A stretch of DNA of 64,000 bases, from NCBI RefSeq assembly GCF_014930365.1, contig NZ_JABXWI010000014.1, forward strand, positions 1 to 64,000, read 5' to 3'. The notes below the pieces were generated by a model. That model had not been told where the DNA came from. It saw only the letters and a program-made list of their open reading frames with translations, and did no database searches. This DNA comes from Streptomyces caniscabiei. Its GTDB lineage: Bacteria; Actinomycetota; Actinomycetes; Streptomycetales; Streptomycetaceae. Of the stretch, positions 1 through 7,759 are shown in pieces. The translations under genes were made by a program, and so were the position numbers. The first letter of the stretch is position 1. Each line of letters begins with the position of its first letter.

Positions 1-48
1 TGGTACTGCAGGGGGGACCCTGTGGGAGAGTAGGACGCCGCCGAACAA
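1..48 (+). rRNA. rrf: 5S ribosomal RNA, 3' end only
   Basis: The first bases match the 3' part of actinobacterial 5S rRNA: the helix region around gggaccctgtgggagagtag, then the terminal ggacgccgccgaac strand that pairs with the missing 5' end. Only about 48 of roughly 120 nt are in the window. The exact mature 3' end is uncertain by a few bases. A strong hairpin terminator follows within 10 bases, as expected for the last gene of an rRNA operon. Confidence 0.9.
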
Positions 49-56
49 TATTTGAG

Positions 57-88
57 AAAGCCCCTGCCGGGTTGCCGGCGGGGGCTTT
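57..88 (+). terminator. Rho-independent terminator of the rRNA operon
   Basis: aaagcccc plus gccgg pair with ccggc plus ggggcttt around a 4-base loop (gttg). This gives a GC-rich stem of about 14 bp flanked by A and T tracts, directly after the 5S rRNA 3' end. Confidence 0.85.
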
Positions 89-160
89 CTGCATTTCCGA
101 GAACTTTTATTTGGGCCTCATCCCCTGATCCCCCTCATCCATGGGAATTGAGGGGGATCA

Positions 161-1471
161 CTAGAGGCGTCCGGCTGCCTTCAAGGCCAGATAGGCGTCT
201 GCCAGGGCCGGCGCCAGATCGTCCGGCGTCGCGTCGACGACCGTGACGCCGTAGCGACGGAGCTGATCGGCGGTGCGGTGGCGGTCTGCTTGGGCCTGGG
301 CGGCCGCGGCGGCCTCGTAGACGGCATCCGTGGTGCCCCGGGAGTTCGCCATACGAGCGATACGCGGATCTGCCACCGAGGCCACCAGGACCGTATGGCG
401 TTGGGTCAGGCGGGACAGGACAGGGAGAAGACCCTCTTCGACAGGGGCCGCGTCGAGAGTGGTGAGGAGGACGATCAGGGACCGGCGGGGTGCCGTACGG
501 AGTGCCGTGGCAGTGAGGCCTCGGGCGTCCGTCTCGACGAGCTCGGGTTCGAGCTGGGACATGGCGTTGACCAGTGACGGAAGGACGTCCCCCGCCGCGC
601 GGCCCTGGACGAGGGCTCGTACGCGGCGGTCGTAGGCCAGCAGGTCCACGCGGTCGCCGGCACGGGAGGCCAGGGCGGCCAGGAGGAGGGCCGCGTCCAT
701 GGAGGCGTCGAGGCGGGGGACGTCGCCCACGCGGCCCGCCGAGGTCCGGCCGGTGTCCAGGACCAGGAGGATGTGGCGGTCGCGTTCGGGACGCCAGGTG
801 CGTACCGCCACCGAGGACTGGCGGGCTGTGGCGCGCCAGTCGATGGAGCGGGTGTCGTCGCCGGGGATGTACTCGCGGAGGCTGTCGAATTCCGTGCCCT
901 CGCCTCGGGTCAGGACGCTGGTGCGACCGTCCAGTTCACGCAGCCGGGCCAGTTTGGACGGCAGGTGCTTGCGGCTGGTGAACGGGGGGAGCACGCGCAC
1001 GGTCCAGGGGGCACGGTGGCTGCCCTGGCGGGCGAAGAGGCGGAGGGGGCCGTACGAGCGGATCGTGACCCTGTCGGCCTGGCGGTCTCCCCGGCGCGTG
1101 GGGCGCAGTCGGGTGGTGATACGACGGCGTTCGCCCGGGGGGATCGTCAGGCGGTGGCGGGAGGCTGCGACCTCCGTGCTGGGGAGCCAGCTGCTGGGGG
1201 GCCATGCGTCGCGAAGGTCGGCGCGCAGGGGGCGGTTGGAGGGGTTGGTGACCGTGAGGGTGACGTCCGCGGTCTCGCCCAGGCGTGCGGAGGTGTCGCC
1301 GGAGCGCAGGAGGCCCAGGCGGCGCACGGGGGAGGCGAGGGCGTAGTCGCAGGCGCACGCCAGCGCCAGGGGTGCGTTCACGGCGAGGATGCCCGTCCAG
1401 CTGGGCTCCCAGATGCCGACAGGGAGGGTGCCGAGGGCCGCGAGGAGTGCGGCGCGTCCGGTGGGGGCCAT
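161..1471 (-). CDS. DUF58 domain protein (MoxR-associated)
   Basis: A 436-residue protein with two hydrophobic segments at the N-terminus (about residues 5-48), a beta-rich middle part, and the DUF58 signature around residues 195-215 (REYIPGDDTRSIDWRATAR). A vWA-like stretch follows (LLVLDTGR, then DAALLLAALASRAGDRVDLL). DUF58 proteins are encoded with MoxR ATPases and are thought to act with them in maturing or assembling membrane or envelope complexes; the substrate is unknown. The start codon overlaps the MoxR stop by one base (TGATG), so the two are translationally coupled. It is the last gene of the five-gene minus-strand operon. Confidence 0.88.
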   Translation of the reverse strand: MAPTGRAALLAALGTLPVGIWEPSWTGILAVNAPLALACACDYALASPVRRLGLLRSGDTSARLGETADVTLTVTNPSNRPLRADLRDAWPPSSWLPSTEVAASRHRLTIPPGERRRITTRLRPTRRGDRQADRVTIRSYGPLRLFARQGSHRAPWTVRVLPPFTSRKHLPSKLARLRELDGRTSVLTRGEGTEFDSLREYIPGDDTRSIDWRATARQSSVAVRTWRPERDRHILLVLDTGRTSAGRVGDVPRLDASMDAALLLAALASRAGDRVDLLAYDRRVRALVQGRAAGDVLPSLVNAMSQLEPELVETDARGLTATALRTAPRRSLIVLLTTLDAAPVEEGLLPVLSRLTQRHTVLVASVADPRIARMANSRGTTDAVYEAAAAAQAQADRHRTADQLRRYGVTVVDATPDDLAPALADAYLALKAAGRL

Positions 1472-2463
1472 CAGCGGGGTACGGGGACGTGGGCCAGGAT
1501 CGCGTTGATGACCGAGTCGGCCGTCACGCCCTCCATCTCGGCCTCGGGGCGGAGCTGGACGCGGTGGCGGAGGGTCGGGAGCGCGAGTGCCTTCACGTCG
1601 TCGGGGATGACGTAGTCGCGTCCCGTCAGCCAGGCCCAGGCGCGGGAGGCCGCGAGGAGAGCCGTGGCGCCTCGGGGGGAGGCACCGAGGGTGAGGGACG
1701 GGGACTCGCGGGTGGCGCGGCAGATGTCCACCACGTAGGCGGTGATCTCGGGGGAGATCGTCGTCTTGGCGACGGCGGCGCGGGCGGCTTCGAGGTCGGC
1801 GGCGTTCGCGACGGGGCGTACGCCGGCGGCGCGCAGGTCGCGTGGGTTGAAGCCCTCGGCGTGACGGGTGAGGACGTCGATCTCGTCCTGCCGGGACGGG
1901 AGCGGGACCGTCAGTTTGAGGAGGAAGCGGTCCAGCTGGGCTTCGGGGAGGGGGTAGGTGCCCTCGTACTCGACAGGGTTCTGGGTCGCGGCGACCAGGA
2001 ACGGGTCCGGGAGCGGGCGGGGGGTGCCGTCGACCGTGACCTGGCGTTCCTCCATGGCTTCCAGCAGGGAGGACTGGGTCTTCGGCGGGGTGCGGTTGAT
2101 CTCGTCCGCGAGGAGGAGGTTGGTGAAGACCGGGCCGGGCTGGAAGGAGAACTCGGCGGTGCGGGTGTCGTAGACGAGGGAGCCGGTGACGTCGCTCGGC
2201 ATCAGGTCCGGGGTGAACTGGACGCGCTTGGTGTCGAGATCGAGTGCGGATGCGAGAGCCCGCACGAGCAACGTTTTGGCCACCCCGGGGACTCCTTCTA
2301 GTAGAACGTGTCCGCGGCAGAGGAGGGCGACGACGAGGCCGGTCACGGCGGGGTCCTGGCCGACCACGGCTTTGGCGATCTCGGCGCGCAGGGCCTCCAG
2401 GGAGGCACGGGCGGTGCCCGGGTCCCCGGTGGTCCCGGCGTTGTCAGTGGTCGGGTCCATCAT
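1471..2463 (-). CDS. MoxR family AAA+ ATPase
   Basis: A 330-residue AAA+ ATPase of the MoxR class, a chaperone-like family that remodels partner vWA/DUF58 proteins. Walker A is GVPGVAKT (about residues 53-60). Walker B is LLADEINR, followed by the MoxR signature TPPKTQSSLLEAMEERQVT and sensor motif ATQNPVEYEGTYPLPEAQLDRF. The arginine finger and sensor 2 (SPRGATALL) are in the C-terminal lid. Two ATG codons are adjacent; the first (2463) overlaps the upstream stop as ATGA and is preferred, the second is 3 bases later. It lies between DUF4350 and DUF58 genes, the standard MoxR operon arrangement. Confidence 0.93.
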   Translation of the reverse strand: MMDPTTDNAGTTGDPGTARASLEALRAEIAKAVVGQDPAVTGLVVALLCRGHVLLEGVPGVAKTLLVRALASALDLDTKRVQFTPDLMPSDVTGSLVYDTRTAEFSFQPGPVFTNLLLADEINRTPPKTQSSLLEAMEERQVTVDGTPRPLPDPFLVAATQNPVEYEGTYPLPEAQLDRFLLKLTVPLPSRQDEIDVLTRHAEGFNPRDLRAAGVRPVANAADLEAARAAVAKTTISPEITAYVVDICRATRESPSLTLGASPRGATALLAASRAWAWLTGRDYVIPDDVKALALPTLRHRVQLRPEAEMEGVTADSVINAILAHVPVPR

Positions 2464-3653
2464 GAACGGCGTACCTCTCTTTCGAGGGCGTCGAGTTGGT
2501 CGGTGAGGGCGATCAGGGCCTTGTCGTCGCCGGGCGGCGGGCCGAAGAGGAGGGCGTGCAGGGGCTGTCCGTCGCCGTGGAGGTGGGCGGACAGGGCGGG
2601 GAGCAGGGCCTCGGGCGTGTGGGCCCGGGAGACGGGGACACCTACGAGGGGGGCGAGGCGCGTGCGGGTGGTGGAGCGAAGAGCGTCGGCCGCGCGGTCG
2701 CGGGCGTCGGCCTTGCGGTAGAGGCGGGCGCGGCCTTCGACGGTCTCGGAGGCGCGGATCGCGACGGGGAGTTTCTCGGGCACCAGAGGGCCGAGTCGGC
2801 GTGCCCGCCAGAGGGCGGCGAGGGCTGCGGCGAAGAAGAGTTGCAGGGTGCCCCAGAACCAGCCCGAGGGGAGCAGATCGAAAAAGCTGCGGTTGCCCGA
2901 ATCGGGGGCCGAGTCGTCGGAGAGCGAGGGGAGGTACCAGACCACATGGGGTCGCGAGCCGAGGAGTTGGAGGGCGAGGGAGGCGTTGCCCTGCTCGTCG
3001 AGGCTGCTGTTGAGGAGGATGTCGGGGGCGCCGAGGACGACGGTGTCGCCGTCTCCCTCGGCTGCCGGGACGTGCACCAGGGTGGGCAGGCCGTCCTCGG
3101 GGTAGCAGGTGTCGGCGGCGCGGGCGGTGACGTGGTAGCGGAGCCCGCCGGTGTCGGCGCTGCCGGCGCGGCGGGCGGCGGGCAGTTCGCAGCGGGGCGT
3201 GAGTGTGGAATCGAGGCTGAGGGCCGCGTCGGTGGTGACGCCGGGGGAGAGGGTGCTCACGGACGAGGGGCCGGGGGCGACGAGGACGGTGCGGCCGCCG
3301 GAGGCCTCGGTCGCCTCGTGGAGGCGGCTCTGCTGGGAGTCGGTGAGCAGGTCGGGGACGGCGATCAGGAGCGTGGTGTCCGGGCCGGCGGCGGCGCGTG
3401 CCTCGTCGAGGGTGGTGACCAGCCGGGTCGACACGCCCCGGTCGTCGAGGAGTTCGGCGACGGCGCGGCTGCCGTCGGTGTCGGCGGAGCGTGGGTCCAG
3501 ACGGCCGTGTTCGGAGCCGGAGCGGATCACCGCGATCACGACGGCGGCCGCCAGGAGGACAACCGCCGCGAGCACGACACCGCGCGCGCGGGTCCACACC
3601 TGACGGGCCGTGGGCGAGACCGAGGTGGAGGGGAGCGTGGTCCCGGTGGTCAT
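2460..3653 (-). CDS. DUF4350 domain membrane protein
   Basis: A 397-residue protein with a cytoplasmic N-terminus, a first transmembrane segment at about residues 26-43 (VVLAAVVLLAAAVVIAVI) and a second at about 258-275 (SGWFWGTLQLFFAAALAALW). Between them lies an extracytoplasmic DUF4350 domain starting GSRAVAELLDDRGVSTR. A soluble C-terminal domain follows. It overlaps both neighbours by 4 bases (ATGA), so it belongs to the MoxR/DUF58 operon. The family is a structural or adaptor component of MoxR systems with no known catalytic residues; the role is inferred from context. Confidence 0.85.
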   Translation of the reverse strand: MTTGTTLPSTSVSPTARQVWTRARGVVLAAVVLLAAAVVIAVIRSGSEHGRLDPRSADTDGSRAVAELLDDRGVSTRLVTTLDEARAAAGPDTTLLIAVPDLLTDSQQSRLHEATEASGGRTVLVAPGPSSVSTLSPGVTTDAALSLDSTLTPRCELPAARRAGSADTGGLRYHVTARAADTCYPEDGLPTLVHVPAAEGDGDTVVLGAPDILLNSSLDEQGNASLALQLLGSRPHVVWYLPSLSDDSAPDSGNRSFFDLLPSGWFWGTLQLFFAAALAALWRARRLGPLVPEKLPVAIRASETVEGRARLYRKADARDRAADALRSTTRTRLAPLVGVPVSRAHTPEALLPALSAHLHGDGQPLHALLFGPPPGDDKALIALTDQLDALEREVRRS

Positions 3654-4375
3654 TCGGCGGCTCCCGGGCGGGTACTCGGGGCCGTACTGGCACTGTTGGG
3701 GGTGCTGCTCGCCAGCGCGGGCTTGCTGCGCTCGAGGTCGGTGTCGAGGGCGGCGAGGCGGCGGTACGTTCCTTCGGCGGCGGACCGGCCGCCGTATGTG
3801 ACGTCGTCGAAGTCCCGGGCGGCGGTGTGGAGTCGGTCCGCGTGGGCGGGGAGGACCGCGCCCGCTTCGGAGGCGGCCTCGTCGGCGGTGCGGCCGGGGC
3901 GCACGTCGAGCAGCGCGCGTTCCTCCAGGGAGCGGACGACGGCCCGCATGCGTTCCTGGACGGCCTGGTTCCAGTGGCCCTGGGCGGCCTGTGCCTCGGC
4001 GGCCGCGCGATGTTCCGCGGCGCTGCGGGGGCGGTCGTCGAAGAGCACTGCGGAGGAGGTCGGGGTGCGGTGCGGGGTGCCGAGGCGCCACCACAGTGCC
4101 CCGAGCAGGGCGAGGACGGCCAGGACGATGACGACGAGGCCGAGCGTGCCGCCGGGGGTGGCGCCCGAGGTGGCGCCGAACACCTTGTCGAGCCAGTCCC
4201 AGAAGGCGTCCAGGGCGCGCTCGTACCAACTGGGGTCGTTCTGGTGGTACATGCCCTTGGACAGCTCACGACGGGCCGCCTCCCGCGCGGGATCGCGCGG
4301 GAGGGTGATGGGTGGCTCGTCCGCCGAGCGCCACGACAACGGTACGGCTGTCAGTGCTCCCCCCGACCGTGTCAC
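3650..4375 (-). CDS. DUF4129 domain membrane protein
   Basis: About 241 residues from a GTG start at 4375, which lies just after the upstream gene's stop. The frame stays open further upstream, but that part overlaps the preceding gene. One transmembrane helix (LGLVVIVLAVLALLGALWW) is followed by a cytoplasmic DUF4129 region, with the family pattern of a helix containing RAAAEAQAAQGHWNQAVQER and then ARDFDDVTYGGR. DUF4129 domains also occur at the C-terminus of transglutaminase-like membrane proteins next to MoxR. An ATGA overlap couples it to the DUF4350 gene. The start is moderately certain; the next ATG is 41 codons in. Confidence 0.82.
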   Translation of the reverse strand: MTRSGGALTAVPLSWRSADEPPITLPRDPAREAARRELSKGMYHQNDPSWYERALDAFWDWLDKVFGATSGATPGGTLGLVVIVLAVLALLGALWWRLGTPHRTPTSSAVLFDDRPRSAAEHRAAAEAQAAQGHWNQAVQERMRAVVRSLEERALLDVRPGRTADEAASEAGAVLPAHADRLHTAARDFDDVTYGGRSAAEGTYRRLAALDTDLERSKPALASSTPNSASTAPSTRPGAAE

Positions 4376-4379
4376 CCCA

Positions 4380-5774
4380 TCAGCTCCCCGGGGTGGCGCC
4401 CTGGGCGTCGCCGTAGCCCTGGAGGCCTGCGGCGCGGCCCAGTTCGAGGTCGAGGGCCTCGCGGCGGATGCGCTGGTCGATGTAGAGGAGCACGGTGACA
4501 CCGGCGCTGATCGGGAAGGTGAGCGTGGATCCGATCACCGCGCCAACGCCGCTGATGACGAGGTAGGTCCAGCCGAGGGCGGTGCCGCCGGTGGCGAGGA
4601 AGCCGGAGAGGCCGTCGCCGTCGAGTGCCGCGCCCGCGAAGGAGAAGGGGATCACGACGATCGATGCCACGATCCAGGCGATGATCGTGGCGAGCAGTTG
4701 GATGCCGAGGACTCGCCACCAGGAGCCGCGCACCAGTTTGACGGAGCGGCTCATCGACTTGCGGACTCCCTGCTTCTCCAGCATCAGGGCGGGAGAGGCG
4801 AGCGAGAAACGAATCATCAGCCACACGGTGAGGACGAAGGCGCCGAGTCCGCCGAAGAAGGCGAGGAGTACGCCGCCGGCGGTGGTGCCTGCGGAGGCGA
4901 GGAGTATGCCGGGCAGGACGCCCGTGGTCATGATCAGACCGGCGACCAGGAGCAGCAGGACGGTCAGGCCGGCCAGCCGGAAGAGTTGCGGGCGGGCGTC
5001 CCGCCATGCCTCGGCGGTGGTGACGGACTTGCCGAGGACGGCGCGGCTGGTCACGGTCGTGAGCAGGGCCGTCGCGATGATGGTGCCGATCACGGAGATC
5101 ACCATGACGACGGAGGTGCTCAGCAGGGTGTCGCCCAGGGCGCGGCCCACCTCGCCGGGTGTCGCGGTCGGGTCTGCGAGGACGTCCGAGCTCGCGGCGT
5201 CGTTGAGGACGAGGCCCTGGAGCAGGATGACCCCGATCTGGGTGACGACCGCGACGGTCAGGGAGATGCCGAGGACCGTGCGCCAGTGGGTGCGCATGGT
5301 GGAGACGGCGCCGTCGAGGATCTCGCCGATGCCGAGTGGGCGCAGCGGGATCACGCCGGGCTTGGCGGCGGGCGGGGGGCCTCCCCAGCCGCCTCCCCAG
5401 CCGGGAGTGCCGTAGCCGGGGCCGGGGGCCCCATAGCCGGGGTGGCCGCCCGGGGTTCCGGGGCCGCCGGGCGGGCCGTAGCCGCCGGGGCCGGGGTGCT
5501 GGGGGCCGGGGTGGCCGCCCCAGCCCGGGACGGGCGGGGGCGGTGGCGCGGTCTGGCCGGGTGCCTGCGGGGTCGGAGCGGACCACTGGGCGGGCGGCGG
5601 CTGGTCCTTGGACCACTTGGTCGGCGACTGCGCCTGGTCGGCGCCGGGCTGGCCGGTCGGCTGCGCCTGACCGTCCCCGGTCGGGTCCGTCGGCTCTGCG
5701 GAGCCCTGCTGGTCCGGCTGCTCGCCGCCCGAGGGGGCGGATCCGGGCGAGGCCCAGCCCGGAGTGTCCTTCAT
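4380..5774 (-). CDS. Polytopic membrane protein with Gly/Pro-rich cytoplasmic N-terminus
   Basis: A 464-residue protein. Residues 1-140 are a low-complexity Gln/Pro/Gly-rich tail with repeated GYG/GPG/PGG units. After PLGIGEILDGAVSTMRTHWR come about six transmembrane segments. This is the actinobacterial layout often labelled 'glycerophosphoryl diester phosphodiesterase membrane domain': it resembles the membrane part only and has no phosphodiesterase catalytic domain. It heads the minus-strand MoxR operon, with the next start 5 bases past its stop. A clear ribosome site (gaaggag, 5 bases from ATG) supports the start. The role is unknown, presumably envelope-related with the MoxR genes. Confidence 0.8.
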   Translation of the reverse strand: MKDTPGWASPGSAPSGGEQPDQQGSAEPTDPTGDGQAQPTGQPGADQAQSPTKWSKDQPPPAQWSAPTPQAPGQTAPPPPPVPGWGGHPGPQHPGPGGYGPPGGPGTPGGHPGYGAPGPGYGTPGWGGGWGGPPPAAKPGVIPLRPLGIGEILDGAVSTMRTHWRTVLGISLTVAVVTQIGVILLQGLVLNDAASSDVLADPTATPGEVGRALGDTLLSTSVVMVISVIGTIIATALLTTVTSRAVLGKSVTTAEAWRDARPQLFRLAGLTVLLLLVAGLIMTTGVLPGILLASAGTTAGGVLLAFFGGLGAFVLTVWLMIRFSLASPALMLEKQGVRKSMSRSVKLVRGSWWRVLGIQLLATIIAWIVASIVVIPFSFAGAALDGDGLSGFLATGGTALGWTYLVISGVGAVIGSTLTFPISAGVTVLLYIDQRIRREALDLELGRAAGLQGYGDAQGATPGS

Positions 5775-5914
5775 CGTCGCTCCTTCACGGTGCTCGTCCG
5801 CGGTCGCGGCGGCAGGTTGGCGCCCATCGTGCCACGCGGTCTCCGCGAAGTGACCGGGGGCCGTATGTGCTGCGCACCTTCAATTGTCCGACGGATACGG
5901 GGCAGACTGACCGC

Positions 5915-7060
5915 ATGGCTGATCAGTACGCGCGATCCGGCGACGACATCCGGCCGACCGAGATACCGGCGATCCGTTGGGACGAGCCACCCGAAGGCCC
6001 CGTGTTGGTCCTCCTGGACCAGACGAGACTGCCGGCCGAGGAGGTCGAGCTGGTGTGCACGGACGCGCCCGCGCTGGTGGAGGCGATCCGTTCGCTCGCC
6101 GTGCGCGGGGCGCCGCTGCTGGGGATCGCCGGGGCGTACGGCGTCGCGCTCGCCGCCGCGCGGGGCTTCGACGTGGAGGATGCCGCCGACGCGCTGGAGG
6201 GCGCCCGGCCCACCGCGGTGAACCTCGCGGTCGGTGTGCGCCGGGCGCGGGCCGCGCACCGGGCCGAGCTCGGTCGCTCGGGGGACCAGAAGCAGGCCGC
6301 GGAGGCGGCGCTCGCCGCGGCGCGGGCGCTGCACCGGGAGGACGCCGAGGCCAGTTCCCGCATGGCCGCGCACGGGCTGGCGCTGCTCGACGAGCTGCTG
6401 CCGGGCGGTGGGCACCGGGTGCTCACGCACTGCAACACCGGGTCGCTGGTATCGGGCGGTGAGGGCACGGCGTTCGCGGTGGCGCTCGCGGCGCACCGGG
6501 TGGGGCGGCTGCGGCGGCTGTGGGTGGACGAGACGCGGCCGCTGCTGCAGGGCGCCCGGCTGACCGCATATGAGGCGGCGCGCAGCGGAATGGCGTACAC
6601 CTTGCTCACGGACAATGCCGCGGGCTCGTTGTTCGCCGCGGGTGAGGTGGACGCGGTGCTGGTGGGTGCCGACCGGATCGCCGCCGACGGATCGGTGGCG
6701 AACAAGGTCGGGACCTATCCGCTCGCGGTGCTCGCCCGGTACCACCATGTGCCGTTCATCGTGGTGGCGCCGGTCACGACGGTGGATCCGGACACCCCGG
6801 ACGGGGCGTCCATCGAGGTGGAGCAGCGTGCGGGTCATGAGGTGACGGAGATCACGGCGCCGCAGGTGCCGGTTGCGGGAGCGGAGGCGGGAGGTGGGAT
6901 CGCGGTGGCACCCCTGGGGACCCAGGCGTACAACCCGGCGTTCGACGTGACGCCGCCGGAGTTGGTGACGGCGATCGTCACCGAGGAGGGGGTTGTGTCG
7001 CCTGTGACCGCTGAGGCGCTCGCAGGGCTGTGTGACAGGTCACGCCAGGTAACGATTTAG
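5915..7060 (+). CDS. mtnA: Methylthioribose-1-phosphate isomerase
   Basis: A 381-residue cytosolic enzyme that converts S-methyl-5-thioribose-1-phosphate to the ribulose form in methionine salvage. It has the family signatures VRGAPLLGIAGAYG, HCNTGSL with the catalytic Cys at about 173, and GADRIAADGSVANKVGTY with the catalytic Asp at about 253. Length is normal for bacterial MtnA rather than eIF2B subunits. The ATG at 5915 gives the expected N-terminus, although no strong ribosome site is visible. It is divergent from the MoxR operon (140-bp gap) and stops 8 bases before mtrA, so part of mtrA expression may come by read-through. Confidence 0.95.
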   Translation: MADQYARSGDDIRPTEIPAIRWDEPPEGPVLVLLDQTRLPAEEVELVCTDAPALVEAIRSLAVRGAPLLGIAGAYGVALAAARGFDVEDAADALEGARPTAVNLAVGVRRARAAHRAELGRSGDQKQAAEAALAAARALHREDAEASSRMAAHGLALLDELLPGGGHRVLTHCNTGSLVSGGEGTAFAVALAAHRVGRLRRLWVDETRPLLQGARLTAYEAARSGMAYTLLTDNAAGSLFAAGEVDAVLVGADRIAADGSVANKVGTYPLAVLARYHHVPFIVVAPVTTVDPDTPDGASIEVEQRAGHEVTEITAPQVPVAGAEAGGGIAVAPLGTQAYNPAFDVTPPELVTAIVTEEGVVSPVTAEALAGLCDRSRQVTI

Positions 7061-7064
7061 TTAA
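7032..7064. promoter_or_regulatory. Possible response-regulator (MtrA-like) binding sites before mtrA
   Basis: Just before mtrA, overlapping the end of mtnA, are a near-perfect palindrome gtgacaggtcac (7032-7043) and then a direct-repeat-like pair gtaac-N6-gttaa (7049-7064). Spaced GTNAC-type repeats are what I would expect of MtrA-type binding sites, and MtrA regulators often control their own genes. This is a pattern match only. Confidence 0.35.
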
Positions 7065-7068
7065 TGGG

Positions 7069-7758
7069 ATGATGGCATTCATGAAGGGACGAGTCCTTGT
7101 CGTCGACGACGACACCGCACTGGCCGAGATGCTCGGCATTGTGTTGCGTGGTGAAGGTTTTGAGCCGTCTTTCGTAGCCGACGGCGACAAGGCGCTGGCC
7201 GCGTTCCGTGAGGCCAAACCGGATCTGGTGCTGCTGGACCTGATGCTGCCGGGCCGGGACGGGATCGAGGTGTGCCGCCTGATCAGGGCGGAGTCCGGGG
7301 TGCCGATCGTGATGCTCACGGCCAAGAGCGACACCGTCGATGTGGTGGTCGGCCTGGAATCGGGCGCGGACGACTACATCGTGAAGCCGTTCAAGCCGAA
7401 GGAGCTGGTGGCCCGGATCCGGGCGCGGCTGCGGAGGTCGGAGGAGCCGGCGCCGGAGCAGCTCGCCATAGGTGACCTGGTCATCGATGTGGCCGGGCAC
7501 TCCGTGAAGCGCGAGGGGCAGTCCATCGCGCTGACGCCGCTGGAGTTCGACCTGCTGGTCGCGCTGGCGCGCAAGCCGTGGCAGGTGTTCACTCGGGAGG
7601 TCCTGCTGGAGCAGGTCTGGGGGTACCGCCACGCGGCGGACACCCGTCTGGTGAACGTTCATGTGCAGCGGCTGCGTTCCAAGGTCGAGAAGGACCCGGA
7701 GCGGCCGGAGATCGTGGTGACCGTCCGTGGTGTCGGATACAAGGCAGGACCCAGCTGA
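7069..7758 (+). CDS. mtrA: Two-component response regulator MtrA
   Basis: A 229-residue OmpR/PhoB-type DNA-binding regulator. The receiver domain (about residues 5-118) has the acidic pair VVDDD, phospho-acceptor Asp57 in LLDLMLPGRDG, the switch Thr in MLTAK, and Lys in VKPFKP. The C-terminal winged helix ends VNVHVQRLRSKVEKDPERP and VVTVRGVGYK. In actinobacteria MtrA controls cell division, envelope and (in Streptomyces) antibiotic genes. I chose ATG 7069; an internal start at 7081 (MKGRVLVV) is also used in this family. mtrB begins 1 base after the stop. Confidence 0.96.
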   Translation: MMAFMKGRVLVVDDDTALAEMLGIVLRGEGFEPSFVADGDKALAAFREAKPDLVLLDLMLPGRDGIEVCRLIRAESGVPIVMLTAKSDTVDVVVGLESGADDYIVKPFKPKELVARIRARLRRSEEPAPEQLAIGDLVIDVAGHSVKREGQSIALTPLEFDLLVALARKPWQVFTREVLLEQVWGYRHAADTRLVNVHVQRLRSKVEKDPERPEIVVTVRGVGYKAGPS

Positions 7759-7759
7759 C

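Noticed and set aside
2496..6221. Plus-strand open frame of about 1240 codons opposite the MoxR operon
   Set aside because: It crosses four real minus-strand genes and runs into mtnA in the wrong frame; low-complexity composition.
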